DNA of 18,812 nucleotides, taken from the NCBI GenBank assembly GCA_964348455.1, contig CAYGCQ010000023.1:1-18812 (forward strand), given 5' to 3'. Shown here one piece after another: positions 15,904 to 18,812 of this stretch; the stretch's first letter is position 1, and every line of letters starts with the position of its first letter. The notes under the pieces were generated by a model. It saw only the letters and a program-made list of their open reading frames with translations, had not been told where the DNA came from and ran no database searches. A program made the translations under genes and the position numbers. This stretch comes from UBA10133 sp964348455 (GTDB lineage: Bacteria; Patescibacteriota; Microgenomatia; UBA1400; MFAQ01).

Positions 15904-16125
15904 TCAAAGCTCGACATCACTTTGTTTCTTGGGTGTTTCTCCGGCACTACCACCTTCTTTAGGATCGACTCTTTGCTGTTCGGTGATTTCCTTGCGATAA
16001 GGCTTGCCGTTTTGTATAAACACCTCAACCTTGCCAAATTTAACCGCTCGGATATCCTCAATGATCTTGGCTTCTGCCTGTGTAACCGCGATGGTTGTAA
16101 TGGTTGGTTTATTTATTTGGTTCAT
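15904..16125 (-). CDS. DUF2292-like small protein
   Basis: A 73-residue protein. Its centre, DIRAVKFGKVEVFIQNGKPY followed by RKEITEQ, matches the pattern of the DUF2292 family (short proteins with FGxVxxxIQxGK then charged residues) from memory of that family, not a search. Function is unknown; the fold is a small beta-rich domain. The C-terminal 20 residues are charged and disordered. It overlaps the end of the large terminase gene by 17 bases. The ribosome site is weak, so translation is likely coupled to the terminase. Confidence 0.6.
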   Translation of the reverse strand: MNQINKPTITTIAVTQAEAKIIEDIRAVKFGKVEVFIQNGKPYRKEITEQQRVDPKEGGSAGETPKKQSDVEL

Positions 16126-17665
16126 ATTTCAGTCTTTTTCTCATGGCTATCTGCCAATAAATAAGTGATAGCCAGAAATCGTTTGGTCCGGTGTTGGCCC
16201 ACTCGCGCTTTGCCTGGCCAAACTTATCGGTAACTGTTCTTGCGTACATTGTCTGAGCATGAGTGATGAGAAGCTTGAAAGCTGGGTTGCTTGCTGGAAC
16301 TGCAAATTTGATATCACCACGCCTGAGAGCAGAGATGGTGTCATCCATAATCCTGGTTCTGGATGAAAAAACCTTTACCTCATCTTCGAAGGCCGAGTCT
16401 TTGTTTTCTTTTTCGTCGAAGAAACGAATAACCTCAAGCATTTTAGGGTCGTCTTTAAACCAGCTTAGGTAGACTCGGTAGGGAAACTCTTTAGCCAGAT
16501 CAAAAGCTTCTGCGGTATATGGCTGACCATCAATTACAACCACTCTCACATCAAAAAACTTAATAAGGTCAGATGTTTGTTGCCATCGATCTTGTCCTTC
16601 GTGGTCTTGAAGAATGCCAATCCAGAAGATCCCTTTCTTATTGCCGATCATGACATGATTGCCTTTGCCGGTTCCCATTCCGGTATCGATGCCCATTACG
16701 TTATTTTCACCTGTGGTGTCGGCTTTTGTCTCGGTCACATTTCGAATAAAGAGGCTAGCTGGAATCTTTTGGTCTGCAGCAAGGTATGGCAATCCTAGTA
16801 CAAAATTGAAGAAGTAGGTGTCATCATCTGCGTCTTTTCGCTCCTGGATTAAATTGGCGGCGGTCTTCCAAGGGCAGTGCATTTGACTAATCCAGTATCC
16901 GGAGATGGGTCTGCCTGGGAAACGAGCCTCCCAACTGCCATAGTCGTTTATGTGGCTTGGAGAGATTTCCTTTTTACAGTGCTGACAGACGTAAATACCC
17001 CGTTCTTCATCAACATTTTTCTCCCATTCCATGTGCTGTCGGAAGCTACAGTGTGGACAACTAAACCTCCAGTGTTTTTGATCGGACTGCTCAAATATTT
17101 TGTCTACACCGAAGTCTGGGGTAGTGGGAGTAGAGAAAAAATGCTGACTTCTGATCTTGGAGTAACCCATGCGGGAGGTATAGTCTCTTACCACTTCCGG
17201 CTTTGATTTATCTAGCTCGTCATGAATGTTGCGGTCAGAGGTCAACATGATGGCTTCTTTTTCAGTGTAGGTTCCCTTGAAAAAGAGAAAGGATTTACCA
17301 ATTTGCTTTTGTTCTATCGAGTCGACATCTTTGCCGCTAACTCCTTCCAATATGCAGGGGTTCACCTTAATAAGACGGTTCACTTTACTTTTAACAAACT
17401 CTGAAACATCATCTACAGTCGGCAGAGTATAAATCTGATTAATACCCCAAAACCTTGCTGCGTGTAAAGCTCGCAATATTTCCATTGTGCTGGCTCCGAT
17501 CTGCGATCCTTTACGGATGACCTGCACTAGAGACCAGTCGGAATAAATATCCAACATAAAGCGGTGATCTTTAAATTCGATTGGATCACCGTTTTCATTT
17601 TTAATCTTATTCTCTGTAATCCAGAACAAGATGCTATTTTTTTGTTGTATTTCGTTGTCTATCAT
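16109..17665 (-). CDS. terL: Phage large terminase subunit, GpA-like
   Basis: This is the ATPase-nuclease motor that packages phage DNA. The 518-residue protein has an ATP-binding site of the GpA type, with IRKGSQIGASTME (50-62) instead of a classical P-loop and Walker B DELD (149-152). A zinc ribbon is formed by C203, C206, C227 and C230. The C-terminal RNase-H-like nuclease has D327 in GIDTGMG, D379 in VVVIDGQ and a late D496 in NTGPNDFW. All key acids are present, so it should be active. It is shorter than lambda gpA (641 residues). It starts inside the end of the terS gene (32-base overlap) at an ATG (17665). The lysogen or phage state cannot be told from the sequence. Confidence 0.9.
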   Translation of the reverse strand: MIDNEIQQKNSILFWITENKIKNENGDPIEFKDHRFMLDIYSDWSLVQVIRKGSQIGASTMEILRALHAARFWGINQIYTLPTVDDVSEFVKSKVNRLIKVNPCILEGVSGKDVDSIEQKQIGKSFLFFKGTYTEKEAIMLTSDRNIHDELDKSKPEVVRDYTSRMGYSKIRSQHFFSTPTTPDFGVDKIFEQSDQKHWRFSCPHCSFRQHMEWEKNVDEERGIYVCQHCKKEISPSHINDYGSWEARFPGRPISGYWISQMHCPWKTAANLIQERKDADDDTYFFNFVLGLPYLAADQKIPASLFIRNVTETKADTTGENNVMGIDTGMGTGKGNHVMIGNKKGIFWIGILQDHEGQDRWQQTSDLIKFFDVRVVVIDGQPYTAEAFDLAKEFPYRVYLSWFKDDPKMLEVIRFFDEKENKDSAFEDEVKVFSSRTRIMDDTISALRRGDIKFAVPASNPAFKLLITHAQTMYARTVTDKFGQAKREWANTGPNDFWLSLIYWQIAMRKRLKYEPNK

Positions 17666-18218
17666 AAAAGTTCTTAATTGCCTGATCTATTTCTTTGCCT
17701 AGGGCTTGTTCCTCTGGAGTTGGTGGTTTTTGGTCTTCTTCATTAATGGTGTGAGCTACCTCTGTTTTTCCGGTGGACAATCCTGATTCAGTCCGAAACA
17801 TTTCCCAAGCTTTTTTGAAGTCGTCTACTGTAATTGGACGTGACCTATTAACCTGAAACAATAAGTAAGTTCCTATCTTTTCGTATAAGCGTGAAACTTT
17901 GATTGCCCTTTGCTTTTCAGATCTCTGAAACTCCAGTGTCATTAACTCTTTTTTTTCCTCATCCCAAAGCTTGGATCTTTGAACCCAATGAAAGTTGCTT
18001 GACCACTGAAATAATGTTTTAAGTGCTGGCCTTTTTCCTAATCTGAATCTTGAGTTCTGTTCCTCCAATTCCCGCCCCATTTCTGCCCACCTTTTGCTCA
18101 CCTCCCGAATACTTCTTTTCAGCATGGAACAATATGCCAAAAATGCCGAGAACTGAGCCTCTGTTTCTCCCGGCATTTGCTCTATTAGAATTTGTGGTTT
18201 AGCCTGTTTTTTCTTCAT
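17634..18218 (-). CDS. terS: Probable phage small terminase subunit
   Basis: The 194-residue protein is directly upstream of and overlaps the large terminase gene by 32 bases, the usual place for terS. The middle holds a helical pattern ending in LKTLFQWSSNFHWVQRSKLW (about 66-85), like the recognition helix in some small terminases, plus long basic helices typical of this class. The C-terminal 40 residues are acidic and Pro-rich. There is no enzyme motif. The call rests mostly on position and pattern, since small terminases have weak sequence conservation. A different DNA-binding packaging factor remains possible. Confidence 0.7.
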   Translation of the reverse strand: MKKKQAKPQILIEQMPGETEAQFSAFLAYCSMLKRSIREVSKRWAEMGRELEEQNSRFRLGKRPALKTLFQWSSNFHWVQRSKLWDEEKKELMTLEFQRSEKQRAIKVSRLYEKIGTYLLFQVNRSRPITVDDFKKAWEMFRTESGLSTGKTEVAHTINEEDQKPPTPEEQALGKEIDQAIKNFYDRQRNTTKK

Positions 18219-18224
18219 AAAACA

Positions 18225-18812
18225 TTACATTTTTAACCTTTTTGCTCGTTTACGAATTAGGTCGCAGAACTTTTCATCTCGTTCCATGAGATAAGCAATT
18301 CTGCCTGTCTTATGTGCTGCCATGAGGGTACTTCCAGATCCACCAAAAAGGTCAAGAATAATATTGCCAAACCTACTACCTCCTTTGAGTGCTTTCATGA
18401 TCAACCACTCCGGTTTTTCAGTTGGGTGGACCATCTCGGTAACTGCTTTTCTAGGCATGTTCCAGACATCACTTTCGTTTGCTTCTCCTGTGAAGACATG
18501 CCTTTCACCTTGTTTCCAGCCATAAATGATTCCCTCTGCTTTGGTTTTCCCTTTGGACAATTTGCCCTTCATAATCTGCTCATATTGTTTTTTATAATCA
18601 CTCCAACCAATGGAGAAGGATGGTTTAACCCAAACAATAGTGCTACTAAATACAAAACCAGAATTCAGCATCTGGTAATAAAATAGTGGATACGAGGTAT
18701 ATCCAGTGCAAACGTAAATAACCCCTCCAGCTTTGAGAGCGTCCCGCATAGTATTGAAAAACCCCTCAGTAAACTTTTTGAAGTCTTCTTGGCTCTGGTC
18801 GTCACCTAGAAT
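18225..18812 (-). CDS. Phage-borne DNA adenine/cytosine-N4 methyltransferase, 5' partial
   Basis: The gene is open to the right edge and lacks its N terminus. The visible 195 residues hold a beta-class end: HPTEKPEW and then the SAM-binding motif I, LDLFGGSGSTLMAA. The catalytic DPPY/DPPF should lie just past the edge, as motif IV comes first in this class. The start codon at 18749 is not used because the frame stays open beyond it. The protein lies six bases before terS on the same strand and belongs to the phage cluster. A role in protecting phage DNA from restriction is an inference; the target base cannot be told from the C terminus. Confidence 0.83.
   Translation of the reverse strand: MLGDDQSQEDFKKFTEGFFNTMRDALKAGGVIYVCTGYTSYPLFYYQMLNSGFVFSSTIVWVKPSFSIGWSDYKKQYEQIMKGKLSKGKTKAEGIIYGWKQGERHVFTGEANESDVWNMPRKAVTEMVHPTEKPEWLIMKALKGGSRFGNIILDLFGGSGSTLMAAHKTGRIAYLMERDEKFCDLIRKRAKRLKM

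Larger units (their letters stand above)
15221..18812 (-). mobile_element. Phage or prophage edge (packaging and small-gene cluster)
   Basis: From right to left, a methyltransferase, a small terminase, a large terminase and five tightly overlapping small genes form one minus-strand block, which is phage-like gene packing. The left side abuts the HXXEE gene. No integrase, portal, capsid or attachment site is seen. The boundary is taken as the end of the 52-residue gene. It may be an integrated prophage or a remnant, and it continues past the window. Confidence 0.7.

Noticed and set aside
15637..16164. Open frame of 175 codons on the plus strand across the small phage genes
   Set aside because: The minus-strand small genes have ribosome sites, stop-start overlaps and a DUF2292-like pattern; the plus-strand reading has none.
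1..18812. Recoded TGA (glycine) as in some candidate phyla
   Set aside because: Several genes end cleanly in TGA and no gene needs TGA read as an amino acid.
1..18812. tRNA, rRNA, CRISPR or insertion sequence
   Set aside because: No cloverleaf, ribosomal motif, spaced repeat or transposase was seen on either strand by eye.

Overview
The window looks like bacterial genomic DNA from a metagenome scaffold: it has a 10-base run of N at 501-510 and both ends cut through genes. TGA is used as a stop (1973-1975, 15387-15389 and 14233-14235), so the standard bacterial code fits and there is no sign of recoded TGA. A short MltG, small secreted proteins of no familiar family, an ECF sigma/anti-sigma pair and two promoters with almost no leader would suit a Patescibacteria (CPR)-like genome. 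That placement is an inference and is not proven by anything here.

Region A (1-9519, + strand) is a tight five-gene cluster. It holds a type III restriction-modification Mod methyltransferase (5' end missing, interrupted by the assembly gap) and its Res helicase-nuclease. These are followed at once by a PHP-domain/SMC-like ATPase (TrlF-like), a PD-(D/E)XK nuclease with two CxxC pairs, and a membrane-anchored trypsin-like serine protease with a C-terminal extra domain. The last four genes are separated by 1, -1 and 2 bases, so they are almost certainly one transcript. All catalytic motifs that can be read are intact. The ATPase-nuclease-protease trio attached to a type III R-M system is the best candidate in this window for an undescribed defence system.

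Region B (9527-14736, - strand, read right to left) is a cell-envelope module. It comprises an ECF sigma factor, a single-pass anti-sigma-like protein overlapping it by ATGA, an MltG-type lytic transglycosylase, a secreted protein that shares its domain with the outside part of the anti-sigma protein, a small secreted four-cysteine protein, and two membrane-anchored proteins of unknown function. The shared domain ties the regulator to one of its neighbours and suggests an envelope-sensing circuit. A divergent + strand gene for a small HXXEE-motif membrane protein (14895-15248) follows, apparently leaderless.

Region C (15221-18812, - strand) is the edge of a phage or prophage. It holds a DNA methyltransferase running off the right end, a probable small terminase, a GpA-type large terminase, and a string of five small overlapping genes (two of them with recognisable features, a DUF2292-like protein and a one-helix membrane protein). 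No portal or capsid gene follows the terminase before host-type genes begin. No rRNA, tRNA, CRISPR array or insertion sequence was seen. No stretch longer than 300 bases lacks a gene; the longest gap is 12056-12283, which holds a promoter and hairpins.
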